Part shown: one piece after another, positions 23,830 to 32,064 of the stretch
Layout: each line of letters starts with the position of its first letter
Numbering within the stretch: position 1 is the first letter of the stretch
Assembly (NCBI GenBank): GCA_035402645.1
Contig: DAONDQ010000004.1
Location: forward strand, 1-64,000
Origin: DAONDQ01 sp035402645
GTDB taxonomy: Bacteria; Cloacimonadota; Cloacimonadia; Cloacimonadales; DAONDQ01
Direction of reading: 5' to 3'
Length of the DNA: 64,000 nucleotides
The notes under the pieces: generated by a model
What the model saw: only the letters and a program-made list of their open reading frames with translations
Database searches by the model: none
What the model was told of the DNA's origin: nothing
Made by a program: the position numbers and the translations under genes

Positions 23830-24336
23830 TCAATGTTCGTGCATCCCATTGATGTGTAAATCAAACAACTCCAAAGATGTTTGGCATTTACTACCAAAGA
23901 TATAGAAAATATCAAAATCATTATACAAGTAATCGATTGCCAAATCCGTATATATTTTCCCCATTGGATCATATATGGATTTGCTTCGCCAATCCCAAGC
24001 GATAGCATGATGACCATTCGTTAGTACAATGTCATGATGCTCAAAGTACATCTTCACACTATAGAATGGCTTGAATGATTTAATATCTTTCATGTCATGG
24101 CTTATATCCAAACTCTTAGGCAACTCCATCACAGTAAAACCCCTTGAGTTTGCTAACCAAATCAATTCAGCAGAATGGAAGCCACGATAGCACCGAGGAA
24201 CTTCTAGGTTGGTAAAAGCTATCTCAGTGCCATCGTGACCTAAAATCTTAAACACGTGTTCTACATCTACGCCCATGCACATAGCAAAGGCAGTAGCAAG
24301 ACAACTGGCTCGATTAGGTTGTTTAATCAGATTCAT
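23830..24336 (-). CDS. Papain/C39-fold cysteine peptidase-like protein
   Basis: 168 aa from ATG 24336 (ATGA overlap). QPNRASCLATAFAM near residues 6-19 looks like the catalytic Cys helix of C39-type peptidases, NGHHAIAWD near 109 would supply the His and YDPMGK shortly after the Asp. This order Cys, His, Asp matches the papain-like C39 fold. Whether it cleaves peptides or is a transglutaminase/amidase relative is not clear. No signal peptide, so it acts in the cytoplasm; a host target or virion maturation are both possible. Confidence 0.65.
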   Translation of the reverse strand: MNLIKQPNRASCLATAFAMCMGVDVEHVFKILGHDGTEIAFTNLEVPRCYRGFHSAELIWLANSRGFTVMELPKSLDISHDMKDIKSFKPFYSVKMYFEHHDIVLTNGHHAIAWDWRSKSIYDPMGKIYTDLAIDYLYNDFDIFYIFGSKCQTSLELFDLHINGMHEH

Positions 24337-24686
24337 GGTTTCATTATGCTCAAGTAACAATGCCAATTAGGTGCGCCAAACAGTTTCCTATACTCGTCAT
24401 CCGTACCCGCAGTAAGTATCCAAATACCCACTCCGGCAGCTGAGAATTTAGGGAAGTCAATCAACTGTTGGCTTGTGAATCTACTGCCTTTCATGTTTGG
24501 TAATTTGACCTCTATCCATCGTATACCATACTTTTGATGGGCAGTAAACAGATCGGGGAATCCGGCTTGATACATATTGCCGTGAGTAGGCTTGACAAAC
24601 CAATCACGGCACTTCATGTAATCAGAGATGGCTTTCTGAACTTTAGCCTCCGGACTATTTTCGCCGTATTCTTTAGCTTTAAACAT
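24333..24686 (-). CDS. VRR-NUC domain nuclease
   Basis: 117 aa, the usual size of stand-alone phage VRR-NUC proteins. Motifs: SPEAKVQKAISDYMK (residues 11-25), AGFPDLF (41-47) and WIEVKLP (57-63), giving the E...PD...ExK catalytic set, then SQQLIDF. These enzymes cut branched DNA or act with a helicase; here an SNF2-type helicase is encoded in the same operon. Overlaps both neighbours. Confidence 0.88.
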   Translation of the reverse strand: MFKAKEYGENSPEAKVQKAISDYMKCRDWFVKPTHGNMYQAGFPDLFTAHQKYGIRWIEVKLPNMKGSRFTSQQLIDFPKFSAAGVGIWILTAGTDDEYRKLFGAPNWHCYLSIMKP

Positions 24687-24945
24687 CTTTATCCATCCAT
24701 GACTTTGTTATGGCTGACATCTTGATTATATCATCGAGATGTTTAGACATACCAGTAGAGTCCTTTTGAATTCGCTCGATATTAACGAGGTTGGCTATCT
24801 CGATTATCCTATGGGTATAGAACTCAAGACTTCCCATCTCGCTTATCAGTTTCATGTCCATGTCCTTCTTCGGATTGAACCGGCACTTCGATAGCGTCCT
24901 GCTTATGTCCTTTGCAGAGATCATTTTCGCATTTACCTTTGGCAT
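24679..24945 (-). CDS. Hypothetical protein starting inside the upstream gene
   Basis: 88 aa. The ATG at 24945 has AGGAGATAAAG upstream, a strong site located within the coding sequence of the 119-aa gene; the two genes overlap out of frame by 122 nt. Helical, Lys/Met/Ile rich (AKMISAKDISRTLSKCR). Overlaps the VRR-NUC start by 8 nt. No family recognised. Confidence 0.7.
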   Translation of the reverse strand: MPKVNAKMISAKDISRTLSKCRFNPKKDMDMKLISEMGSLEFYTHRIIEIANLVNIERIQKDSTGMSKHLDDIIKMSAITKSWMDKDV

Positions 24946-25183
24946 CTTTATCTCCTATTACAGATTTCTCAATCAGTTTCAACACATAAGCATACTTGCT
25001 GAAAAGAATTTGCAAACAACAAGCCTTAACATCTTCGACATCTATATCCTTTGCAAATATCTCCGGCAATAGTACGCCGTTAAGAGTTGCCCTATGAGAT
25101 AAATCTTCCTGCTCGTAGATACACAAATCTGTGTAGGGCAAATTGAATCTGTGTACTTTCGTTCCCGGCTTAATTTGATCCAT
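24824..25183 (-). CDS. Hypothetical protein
   Basis: 119 aa. Start overlaps the previous gene by 14 nt and has AGGAGGACGT upstream. N-terminal half beta/alpha (TKVHRFNLPYTDLCIYEQED); the C-terminal 35 residues are low-complexity, charged and His-rich (EEGHGHETDKRDGKS). That tail is the part encoded by DNA shared with the 88-aa gene, so its composition may be set by the other frame. Confidence 0.7.
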   Translation of the reverse strand: MDQIKPGTKVHRFNLPYTDLCIYEQEDLSHRATLNGVLLPEIFAKDIDVEDVKACCLQILFSKYAYVLKLIEKSVIGDKDAKGKCENDLCKGHKQDAIEVPVQSEEGHGHETDKRDGKS

Positions 25184-25526
25184 ACGTCCTCCTTATGCAA
25201 GTAGGACGACTTGTCCACTTGGTTTTCAATTTCGATTTAGCTTCTTTGAGAAGTTTCATTTCGGGTAGGTCAGTGAGTTTGTAGACCTTATAGTGCTTCC
25301 ATCTGTCCGGAGGACACAAGGCATACACTTCATTGAATTCACGAACCTCCATTAAGATGAAGGAATCAAGCCACTCGATGGCGTCGACAAGTTTCTCTTT
25401 ACGGGCAACTGTTGATGGACGCACCTCGAAATCTCCAATCTCCGCATCAATTAATGATGGCTTCACTCGATCTTGAAATGATTTGAGAATCATCTCTGCC
25501 AATTCTTGCTTGGTCTTATCATGCAT
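25170..25526 (-). CDS. Hypothetical protein
   Basis: 118 aa. Helical start (KQELAEMILKSFQDRVKP), then RPSTVARKEKLVDAIEWLDSFI, then a mixed part with PPDRWKHYKVYKL and a basic C-terminus (KLKTKWTSRPTCIRR). No domain recognised. Overlaps both neighbours, so part of the polymerase-proximal operon. Confidence 0.75.
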   Translation of the reverse strand: MHDKTKQELAEMILKSFQDRVKPSLIDAEIGDFEVRPSTVARKEKLVDAIEWLDSFILMEVREFNEVYALCPPDRWKHYKVYKLTDLPEMKLLKEAKSKLKTKWTSRPTCIRRTYGSN

Positions 25527-25857
25527 TAGACCTTCTCCTTTTTATGATTGTTATCAACGTTCCTTTGTTCATAATAAGGTAGTTAGGAATCTTTAGAGAT
25601 GAGGCTTCCTTTCGTAAGGTTTCCACATTCCAAAGATCGAGTGGCAGTAACTTCTTATTATGTTCAAGCCAATTTTTTAATTCCTCAATCTTGCCTTCCA
25701 TTATCCATTTGAAAATCTTATCCTTGTCTTTGTACTCCTCGAAGATTAATTCGAATTCCTTGTTAGCAATATAGTTTTCTACATTACGGAAGTTCTTCAC
25801 TTTATCGTGAAGGTCTTCCCGAATATGCCCCAGTAGGGACTTTACTTCTCCGCCCAT
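25519..25857 (-). CDS. Small protein with Rho-N/SAP-like C-terminus
   Basis: 112 aa from ATG 25857 (AGGATTAAAATC upstream). The last 40 residues (LDLWNVETLRKEASSLKIPN then KGTLITIIKRR) follow the L-x2-LR-x2-A-x2-L-x-I...K-x2-LI-x2-I pattern of Rho N-terminal/SAP-like helical DNA- or RNA-binding motifs. The first part is a charged helix bundle. It starts inside the end of the DNA polymerase gene, hinting at a replication role. Confidence 0.65.
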   Translation of the reverse strand: MGGEVKSLLGHIREDLHDKVKNFRNVENYIANKEFELIFEEYKDKDKIFKWIMEGKIEELKNWLEHNKKLLPLDLWNVETLRKEASSLKIPNYLIMNKGTLITIIKRRRSNA

Positions 25858-28106
25858 GATTTTAATCCTACCTTCCATTCCATTTTGATTAGTGGAACTC
25901 TAGGTCTAAAAGATTCCACAGTTTGATTGACTATATCTTTAACACCCATAACCTTATCGTTTCTGACCGGTGTTAATATTTCATCATGAATGTTCAGAGG
26001 TGCGACGATCCAATCGCCGATACCTGCAGGTTGCATGTCCCATATGCGTCGCTGTACCCTTTTAGTGATTTGTGCGCCACTCGACTGTATCCTATGATTA
26101 CAAGCTGCTCGCATAGCCCCTGCTTGAATTGCAAACGCAGCTCCGAACAAAGCACTTCGAACCGCGCCCGAAACTGATTGTTCTCTGTCGCGACGAGTAA
26201 CTGTAATCTTGAGACGCGTCCACTCTTTAGGTGGTGTTTCAGCAAGGTCAAAAAGCGCTTTACAGATTTTGTTTTCGAGTGTGAAGTAACGCCTAAAACC
26301 AAAGAGAGATTCGATATAGTCTGCAGGTTCATGCCATTCGACTTTTGTTCCAAGACCATTTGGCTGACGCATGGAACAAAACATATCGAACACTTTGCGC
26401 CTCGCTTTACCAACCTCAGTGTACACCGACGTAAATCGCCTATACGCTTCATTAGCAACCTCCAAATCGACACCAAGTCGATCCTTTAATGTTTCAGCTT
26501 CACCACCATATAGGAGGGCGAATACTGCTTGTTTACATTTAGTATAAATAGCTTTGTCTGCACGTATTTCATCATATGATTTATCGAGAAACACGTACTG
26601 ACCGAATAGTGCATGAATAGATTTACCAATCAGTAGGTCTTTGTGTAGGTTCGGATCGTTGTACTCTGCATCTGCCAGTACGACCTCAAATGAATCAAAG
26701 TCCCCACCACATAGAGTATAGTGTCGCGGATCGAAATTCAATGGGAAGCACTCCCTAACATATTTGTCATGCTTTATGCCTTGGGGGTTAAGACCGTCAG
26801 CACCACTCATACGAGTAGAAAGTGTCCCAATAACTTTAAAGCTAGGACAGAATCGTCCTGCTTGAAGTAGCTTATCATACAACTCGACTTCCTTCATAGC
26901 TTGCCTACAAATGAGAACTTCTTCTGCTCTCAATGCGGATGGATGACGAATCATAACTGGCTCAAATGAGTTTGGATCGTTCTTCTCCCATTTGGCTATA
27001 TCTTCCAGTATGGTCTTCTTAGTTGAATCAATGAAGGCTTTCTCAGTTTCATCCATAGGTTCAGTGACGTACATCAGAACTTTCTTAGGAGCATTTACGA
27101 AAGGCAGTGATTCAGCAATCGCCTGTACCTTAGCTTTCAACTCGGTCATCTTCTCAATATCAACCTTGAAGCCATGCCAACGTACTGAACCAACCATGCA
27201 AGCTAGTACTGAATCATCGTCATCCATGTGCATATCGCCTTGCTTCATGAAGTGCTCATACAATTTCCTAGTGTATACTACATCTGTTTTAGCATACTCT
27301 CTTGCTTGCTGATTATATCCCCAATGAGTTATATGTACATTAACTTTGTCTACCCAAGTATTAAGCCAGTGACCGCGGTAAGTCTGTTGCCATACACCAC
27401 GATCATTCCATACACCTGCTAAAGCATAAGGCGCGTAACCGTATTCCACAGGTCTGTGTCTTGATTCGACCTCCACATCTTGATATACAGTAACATCGTT
27501 CTTATTCACGAGTCCAATGTCCACTGCCAAAGCCTTTAACGCACTGCTCGGAGCGAATTTCAATGTTACAGTTTTGAAGTCTACATCATCCTCTATATCC
27601 AGTACGTGCCATTGTACTCCGTTCTTGCTTCGCATGAAATAAATGGGATTCAATGGTATTAATTCATTTAACTTCTCAGCTAAAGAGTAGGCAAGCATGG
27701 TAGGTACTCTATTGATGTTTATATCTTCCCTATCCATTGTTGATTGATATTCACCTTTCCTTGCGTGTAGCATAAGGTCAAGACAGTGTTTAGGTTTCAA
27801 ACAAGCACCATCCATAGCTTTAGGTTCAAGCATAGCAAGGTCTTCAATTATGTCGATTGGATAATCATCGTAGTTATGCCATAGTGATAGCATATTATAA
27901 ATCTTGCATAGATGGAAATGATCGAAAGCCAAATTGAATCCTACAAGACCGCCTTCATGATCCATCATCATTTCGATTAAGGATAAGGTTTCTTGTATAG
28001 GTGTAGTCCATACGGAATGAAGTTTGATAGGTTCATCATCCACTTGGTATTGGATTAGAACCACCACACCATGTAAGCCACAAGTTTCTGTATCATACCA
28101 TATCAT
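25842..28106 (-). CDS. Family A DNA polymerase with 3'-5' exonuclease
   Basis: 754 aa. Exonuclease: DTETCG (residues 5-10), NLAFDHFH (about 58-65), YAKTDVVYTRKLY (about 270). Polymerase: motif A GGDFDSFEVVLAD (about 468), motif B KCKQAVFALLYGG (about 520) and motif C NIHDEI near residue 715. Motif A has DFDSFE where most family A enzymes have DYSQIE, so it belongs to a divergent phage branch. The main replicative polymerase of the phage. Its start overlaps the DUF4406 stop by one base. Confidence 0.92.
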   Translation of the reverse strand: MIWYDTETCGLHGVVVLIQYQVDDEPIKLHSVWTTPIQETLSLIEMMMDHEGGLVGFNLAFDHFHLCKIYNMLSLWHNYDDYPIDIIEDLAMLEPKAMDGACLKPKHCLDLMLHARKGEYQSTMDREDININRVPTMLAYSLAEKLNELIPLNPIYFMRSKNGVQWHVLDIEDDVDFKTVTLKFAPSSALKALAVDIGLVNKNDVTVYQDVEVESRHRPVEYGYAPYALAGVWNDRGVWQQTYRGHWLNTWVDKVNVHITHWGYNQQAREYAKTDVVYTRKLYEHFMKQGDMHMDDDDSVLACMVGSVRWHGFKVDIEKMTELKAKVQAIAESLPFVNAPKKVLMYVTEPMDETEKAFIDSTKKTILEDIAKWEKNDPNSFEPVMIRHPSALRAEEVLICRQAMKEVELYDKLLQAGRFCPSFKVIGTLSTRMSGADGLNPQGIKHDKYVRECFPLNFDPRHYTLCGGDFDSFEVVLADAEYNDPNLHKDLLIGKSIHALFGQYVFLDKSYDEIRADKAIYTKCKQAVFALLYGGEAETLKDRLGVDLEVANEAYRRFTSVYTEVGKARRKVFDMFCSMRQPNGLGTKVEWHEPADYIESLFGFRRYFTLENKICKALFDLAETPPKEWTRLKITVTRRDREQSVSGAVRSALFGAAFAIQAGAMRAACNHRIQSSGAQITKRVQRRIWDMQPAGIGDWIVAPLNIHDEILTPVRNDKVMGVKDIVNQTVESFRPRVPLIKMEWKVGLKSWAEK

Positions 28107-28459
28107 TAGAAAGGCATATCCTTTTCATGGTGAATTAAAGATTGAACGTCATAGTAGACTCGTTTATTAAGTTCGATTGCTAAATCTCGCTCAGTAATAC
28201 AGTTAGGACTTCCTTCCCAACCAAACAAACATAAGGCAACATTACTCCGACGTAAATCATCTAAGCTAATCTGCCTTAACATATTAACGTCCACTGGATA
28301 TTCCGTACTTAAAAGATAATTGAAATCTAAGAAATGATGAGAAACATTAAAACCTTGACTTATTAAGTAGGCTTCCATATTGATGCCCTTCTTAATATTG
28401 TCAATGAATCTCATTGGCTCATTTGCCGTTATTCTTCCTATGATGAAGACTTTTTTCAT
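28106..28459 (-). CDS. DUF4406 protein (nucleoside deoxyribosyltransferase-like fold)
   Basis: 117 aa from ATG 28459. KKVFIIGRITANEPMRFIDN (residues 2-21), a middle helix, DLRRSNVALCLFGWEGSPN (near 78) and ITERDLAIEL (near 98) match DUF4406, a Rossmann-like family related to nucleoside 2-deoxyribosyltransferases. The usual GPITG becomes GRITA. It may act on nucleotides during phage replication, but the family's reaction is not established. Confidence 0.82.
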   Translation of the reverse strand: MKKVFIIGRITANEPMRFIDNIKKGINMEAYLISQGFNVSHHFLDFNYLLSTEYPVDVNMLRQISLDDLRRSNVALCLFGWEGSPNCITERDLAIELNKRVYYDVQSLIHHEKDMPF

Positions 28460-28628
28460 ATGAAAAATACTTCCTCTCTTTGTTATGCTCATCACTCTTA
28501 TTGAAATCTTTACCTAAATCAACTAAGTCTATCACGTATTGTATCTCATCTATATGCCCGTGATAGACTTTAGTCTTGCGATGACATTTGATACTGGTGT
28601 CATTACTGTTCTGAATCACTGTTATCAC
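28419..28628 (-). CDS. Hypothetical small protein (low support)
   Basis: 69 aa, GTG start at 28628 inside the end of the ParB-like gene, with GGTGGGTGATAACA upstream. Fills the otherwise empty interval 28460-28602. Charged and His/Lys rich, ending KSLHHRKNNGK. Overlaps the DUF4406 gene by 41 nt. No family recognised. It is kept because the operon otherwise has no gap of this size. Confidence 0.4.
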   Translation of the reverse strand: MITVIQNSNDTSIKCHRKTKVYHGHIDEIQYVIDLVDLGKDFNKSDEHNKERKYFSYEKSLHHRKNNGK

Positions 28629-29505
28629 CCACCAGTTGAGATGTCGTGCTTATACACTGTGATTCCGGCATTACGAACTTGATGTTATTCTCCTTCGCGA
28701 CGTGTTCGACAGTGAGAAGCATATCGTAATCACTTATCTCACCTATTGTCCATGCAAGGGCACGAGTAGCAAGTCCGTTACCAAATGTTTCACGAATCAA
28801 AGTCTGAAGTTCCAGTACCTCGGACACGTGCCTCTGCCTCTTGGCATCTTTCTTTGCTACTCTAATGGTCATCTTCTTTCCATTAGCAGTGCCTTTAGTT
28901 CCCTTGTATTTGTGAACCAACTGAACCATGTCATCGATTGATCCGCCGTTCTTTCTAATAGTATACAGGTCACGAATCATGGTCTGATTGATATTACCAA
29001 GTCTTGCTTCTTCTTGGAACTCTTTAGGTAATTGGAGAAGCATACACCGAACCTGTACCCAACCACGAGTTGAGGACAACTTGTCTGCTATCTCCTGTTG
29101 AGTCATTCCTAAGTCGATGAACTTGCCTAATGCATTAGTTTCATCCATGATGTTTAAATCTGCTCTCTTGATGTTCTCCGCGAGATTTATGAATCGCGCT
29201 TCCACATCACTAAGGTCATCACGTATGAAGCAAGGTATGGTCTCGGCTTCATTTACTTGATGCGCTTTGAATCGACGATGACCTGCAACGATTATATACT
29301 TCTTACCATCTTTAGGCTCTTTCAATGTCCTAACGATGATTGGTGCGTGTAGACCGTTCTTTTTTATATCGTCAGCTATATCCACCACACTCAAAGCACT
29401 GAAACTACCACGACAGTTGAAATCCGGATCAGCGAATATTTCCTTCACCGGAATCTGATGTACTTGATAGCGTTCCTTCATGTTTTCCAACGATAAATCT
29501 GCCAT
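28603..29505 (-). CDS. ParB-like DNA-binding protein 2
   Basis: 300 aa. Full ParB nuclease-fold signature: the N-terminal IPVKEIFADPDFNCRG, VDIADDIKKNGLHAPIIVR, then VAGHRRFKAH (about residues 73-82), the acidic/Arg-rich ENIKRADLN (about 111-119) and a helix-turn-helix (MTQQEIADKLSSTRGWVQVR, about 133-152). C-terminus ALAWTIGEISDYDML matches the paralogue at 13734. Related proteins bind CTP and centromere-like sites; phage versions often act in DNA processing or regulation. No ParA partner is in the window. Confidence 0.88.
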   Translation of the reverse strand: MADLSLENMKERYQVHQIPVKEIFADPDFNCRGSFSALSVVDIADDIKKNGLHAPIIVRTLKEPKDGKKYIIVAGHRRFKAHQVNEAETIPCFIRDDLSDVEARFINLAENIKRADLNIMDETNALGKFIDLGMTQQEIADKLSSTRGWVQVRCMLLQLPKEFQEEARLGNINQTMIRDLYTIRKNGGSIDDMVQLVHKYKGTKGTANGKKMTIRVAKKDAKRQRHVSEVLELQTLIRETFGNGLATRALAWTIGEISDYDMLLTVEHVAKENNIKFVMPESQCISTTSQLVGDNSDSEQ

Positions 29506-29523
29506 AAATCCTCCACTATGTTA

Positions 29524-29733
29524 TTAATCTTTCCACCATTCATCGCCAACACCGACACCAATTTCTCCCCACAAATCTAAATAATCTCCGTAGCATGAAT
29601 CACCACGAAACTTATCATATTTTTTCCCACGTTTGATTTGTTTCTCGAAGAAATTATCGGACTTCTTATCGTAGATAGAACCCTTCAACGCCTTATTGAC
29701 GATGGAGTTCATCACGTTGCCATGTAATTTCAT
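29524..29733 (-). CDS. Small basic protein
   Basis: 69 aa. ATGA overlap with the SNF2 helicase gene upstream. N-terminal half basic (KALKGSIYDKKSDNFFEKQI), C-terminal end Gly/Trp/Asp rich (DLWGEIGVGVGDEWWKD). No recognised domain. May work with the helicase given the coupling. Confidence 0.7.
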   Translation of the reverse strand: MKLHGNVMNSIVNKALKGSIYDKKSDNFFEKQIKRGKKYDKFRGDSCYGDYLDLWGEIGVGVGDEWWKD

Positions 29734-31610
29734 TTCATATACTCCCTTAGTTCTTCCATACTCATGGCTTGAAGTTCACGCTTCTTCTTCAAGTTCTCAA
29801 GAATCAATTCATCACTTTTGAGATTAACTATATCTATTATGGTTGCGCCTCTTTGGGCATCCATTCCAGGTCTATGTATCCTGTCCTCTGCCTGTATTCT
29901 ATTCTCCGCTTTGAAATCATTAGAGAAGAATATGACTACGGGTGATGCCGTTAAGGTTAGTCCCATACCGCCCGACTCCGGATGCGCTATGAAGGCTATC
30001 TTGGGGTGATTCTCGAATCCGTTTTGGAACTCGTTAAGGACATCATCTTCTTTAATGCCCATATCATTAACCCAACCACGACCATCAACACGAATACAAT
30101 TCCAAGTAAGACTTCTAGCAATATCCATACAACGATCGATGGAAGCCGTAAAACCAGCATATATAACAACACGTCCAATATCTTCGAACTCGTCAAGTAA
30201 ATCACGTAGAACATCATCTTTAGGAGATTTGACAGTTTGAGTAGTCCTAATGATACGAGGAACAAGACCAGTACCGGCACACTTGTAACATTCCACAAGA
30301 ACAGGCTTAATCTGCTCCGTCGGGACTGTGTTAGGATCAACGATTGGGAAATCTTCACACTTTTGAGTACCATTGCAAACAGGACATTTGGTCTTATCAT
30401 TTGATTCCTCTTCTTTATACTGGAAGCCATCACTTAATTCCCTTAACAAAGTCAAGCCGGTGATAGCACGACCTGACGTATTCTTAATGTGTTCTGCAAC
30501 TCTCAGTAGAGATGCATCCGGCTCGCACTTAATAAGCCTATAAATCTTATCGGGAATATCTAAACAATCTTTCTTTAACTGTGTTATAACTAATCCTTTA
30601 AGTCTTTCACCGAGATACTGGACTTCATTCTTACATGGAATGAAATCATGATAATTTCCATTAGGGAAATTACTTATAGGATCGAACTGTTTATGATTTA
30701 TATCATCTTTATTCTTTCCACATTTGTTGCATAAATCATCACTGTTCTTCCAAGTTACTAGATGAGGGTACACACCGCCACTTAATGATTCACGTTCTTC
30801 GATGATAGCAAGTCTGTTTCTGAACTTCTGAATATTGCCTTCCTTTAAATATCCCGGACAGGCTATCTCACAGAGATGCCACCAATCACATGGATTGTGA
30901 GGAGCGGGTGTACCACTCATCAAGTAAATGTGTCCTCTATCGCCGTACTTGCTTCTAACTATTTCAGCCAAGTACAAAGCTGCTTGACTTCTTTTGGCAA
31001 CTGGAGTCTTAACTCGTGAACACTCATCAAAGACCACACCTTGAGGTATGTATTCATTATTCTTTACAAACTTCTCAAGTGATGAATACGTTACGAACTC
31101 CGGTGTGATTGAACAGTTCCACTTACGGAACTCCAACTTCACTGCATTTATAGAACTATGCGTACCAACCCATAGCCAGTTGATTGCGCCATCAATACGA
31201 GAAGCCCACTCCATAGCTTCGATAGCTGCTAAAGTCTTACCAACTCCCATTTCGCCAGCAAGAATGGCTTGTTTGCGAGTGATAAGATGCTTCGTTGCAA
31301 ATATCTGATGCTTATAGAGTGGTCGAAGTGTAGCGTAATCGAAGTATGGCATATCGTAGCGCATATAAGGGTTCTTCCCTTCGAGGAACTCTAATTGAAA
31401 GATATTCCTGTTACTTGCTTTGATTGACCATATCTTCCGCGGATTCTCTTTATCATATCCATGATAACGTGCGCCATCAAATGATTTGATCTCGTCCAGT
31501 AGGGCGCGATTGAAGGGGAATGAACAGAAGATACGATCCCCTTCGTATTCCAATTTTACTGGAACTTTCCTGCCATTAGCATTGAAGTATGTTTGTTCCG
31601 TTGTTCCCAT
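29730..31610 (-). CDS. SNF2-type SF2 helicase with zinc ribbons
   Basis: 626 aa. Motif I GEMGVGKT (about residues 119-126), motif II VVFDECSR (about 192), motif III YLMSGTPAP (about 232), motif V/VI GGMGLTLTASPVV and QAEDRIHRPG (about 548-588), as in SNF2/RapA-like DNA translocases. Cys sets lie between the helicase lobes: CNKCGKNKDD (about 295), CPVCNGTQKC (about 410) and CYKCAGTG (about 445), the last resembling DnaJ-type CxxCxGxG. Probably remodels replication or recombination intermediates with the VRR-NUC nuclease. Confidence 0.9.
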   Translation of the reverse strand: MGTTEQTYFNANGRKVPVKLEYEGDRIFCSFPFNRALLDEIKSFDGARYHGYDKENPRKIWSIKASNRNIFQLEFLEGKNPYMRYDMPYFDYATLRPLYKHQIFATKHLITRKQAILAGEMGVGKTLAAIEAMEWASRIDGAINWLWVGTHSSINAVKLEFRKWNCSITPEFVTYSSLEKFVKNNEYIPQGVVFDECSRVKTPVAKRSQAALYLAEIVRSKYGDRGHIYLMSGTPAPHNPCDWWHLCEIACPGYLKEGNIQKFRNRLAIIEERESLSGGVYPHLVTWKNSDDLCNKCGKNKDDINHKQFDPISNFPNGNYHDFIPCKNEVQYLGERLKGLVITQLKKDCLDIPDKIYRLIKCEPDASLLRVAEHIKNTSGRAITGLTLLRELSDGFQYKEEESNDKTKCPVCNGTQKCEDFPIVDPNTVPTEQIKPVLVECYKCAGTGLVPRIIRTTQTVKSPKDDVLRDLLDEFEDIGRVVIYAGFTASIDRCMDIARSLTWNCIRVDGRGWVNDMGIKEDDVLNEFQNGFENHPKIAFIAHPESGGMGLTLTASPVVIFFSNDFKAENRIQAEDRIHRPGMDAQRGATIIDIVNLKSDELILENLKKKRELQAMSMEELREYMK

Positions 31611-32011
31611 TAAAACATATCCTTATCTATGTTCTTGAGCATTTTCTTGTACTCTATGCATCTCTCCGATATTGATTCGTCAATCCGGCACAGTAGGAAA
31701 TAGTCTACGAAGTCCCGCCACTGCACAAGGTTACCTGTTAAACAAACGAATCCCTTATTGTACCGAACAATTAAGAAGTTATTGATTAGCAAGATGTTCT
31801 TCATGGGAGTCTGATTCACTTCGAATACATCAGTACAGTAGATTAATTCTCGTGCATCAGTTCCTGGAAATGCCTCGTTGCATATCTTTATGAAGGAAGT
31901 ATAATCGAGAGGATTATTGAGTTCATCCGTATGTTTACGAATGATTGACGAATCCATCGACTTGATGGAAACGAGAAATGGCTTCCAATTTATGGATGAT
32001 CCAAGTATCAT
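31610..32011 (-). CDS. Hypothetical protein
   Basis: 133 aa from ATG 32011 (AAGG 12 nt upstream). Mixed alpha/beta: LGSSINWKPFLVSIKSM at the start, then PFLV, TDARELIYCTDVFEV, and a Trp-rich LVQWRDFVDYFLL. No family recognised. It starts 20 bp after the terminator hairpin at 32031-32064 and is coupled to the helicase by a shared base at 31610. Confidence 0.75.
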   Translation of the reverse strand: MILGSSINWKPFLVSIKSMDSSIIRKHTDELNNPLDYTSFIKICNEAFPGTDARELIYCTDVFEVNQTPMKNILLINNFLIVRYNKGFVCLTGNLVQWRDFVDYFLLCRIDESISERCIEYKKMLKNIDKDMF

Positions 32012-32030
32012 ATTAATAACCAACCTTATT

Positions 32031-32064
32031 AAAAAGCGAGCAACCTTTTTTAGAGAGGTTGCTC
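32031..32064 (-). terminator. Rho-independent terminator on the minus strand
   Basis: GAGCAACC (32064-32057 read on minus), 11-nt loop, GGTTGCTC (32045-32038), then GCTTTTT to 32031. An 8-bp GC-containing stem followed by a T run, oriented leftward. It separates the upstream ParB/ssDNA-binding-type genes and the structured region 32090-32234 from the helicase operon. Confidence 0.85.
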
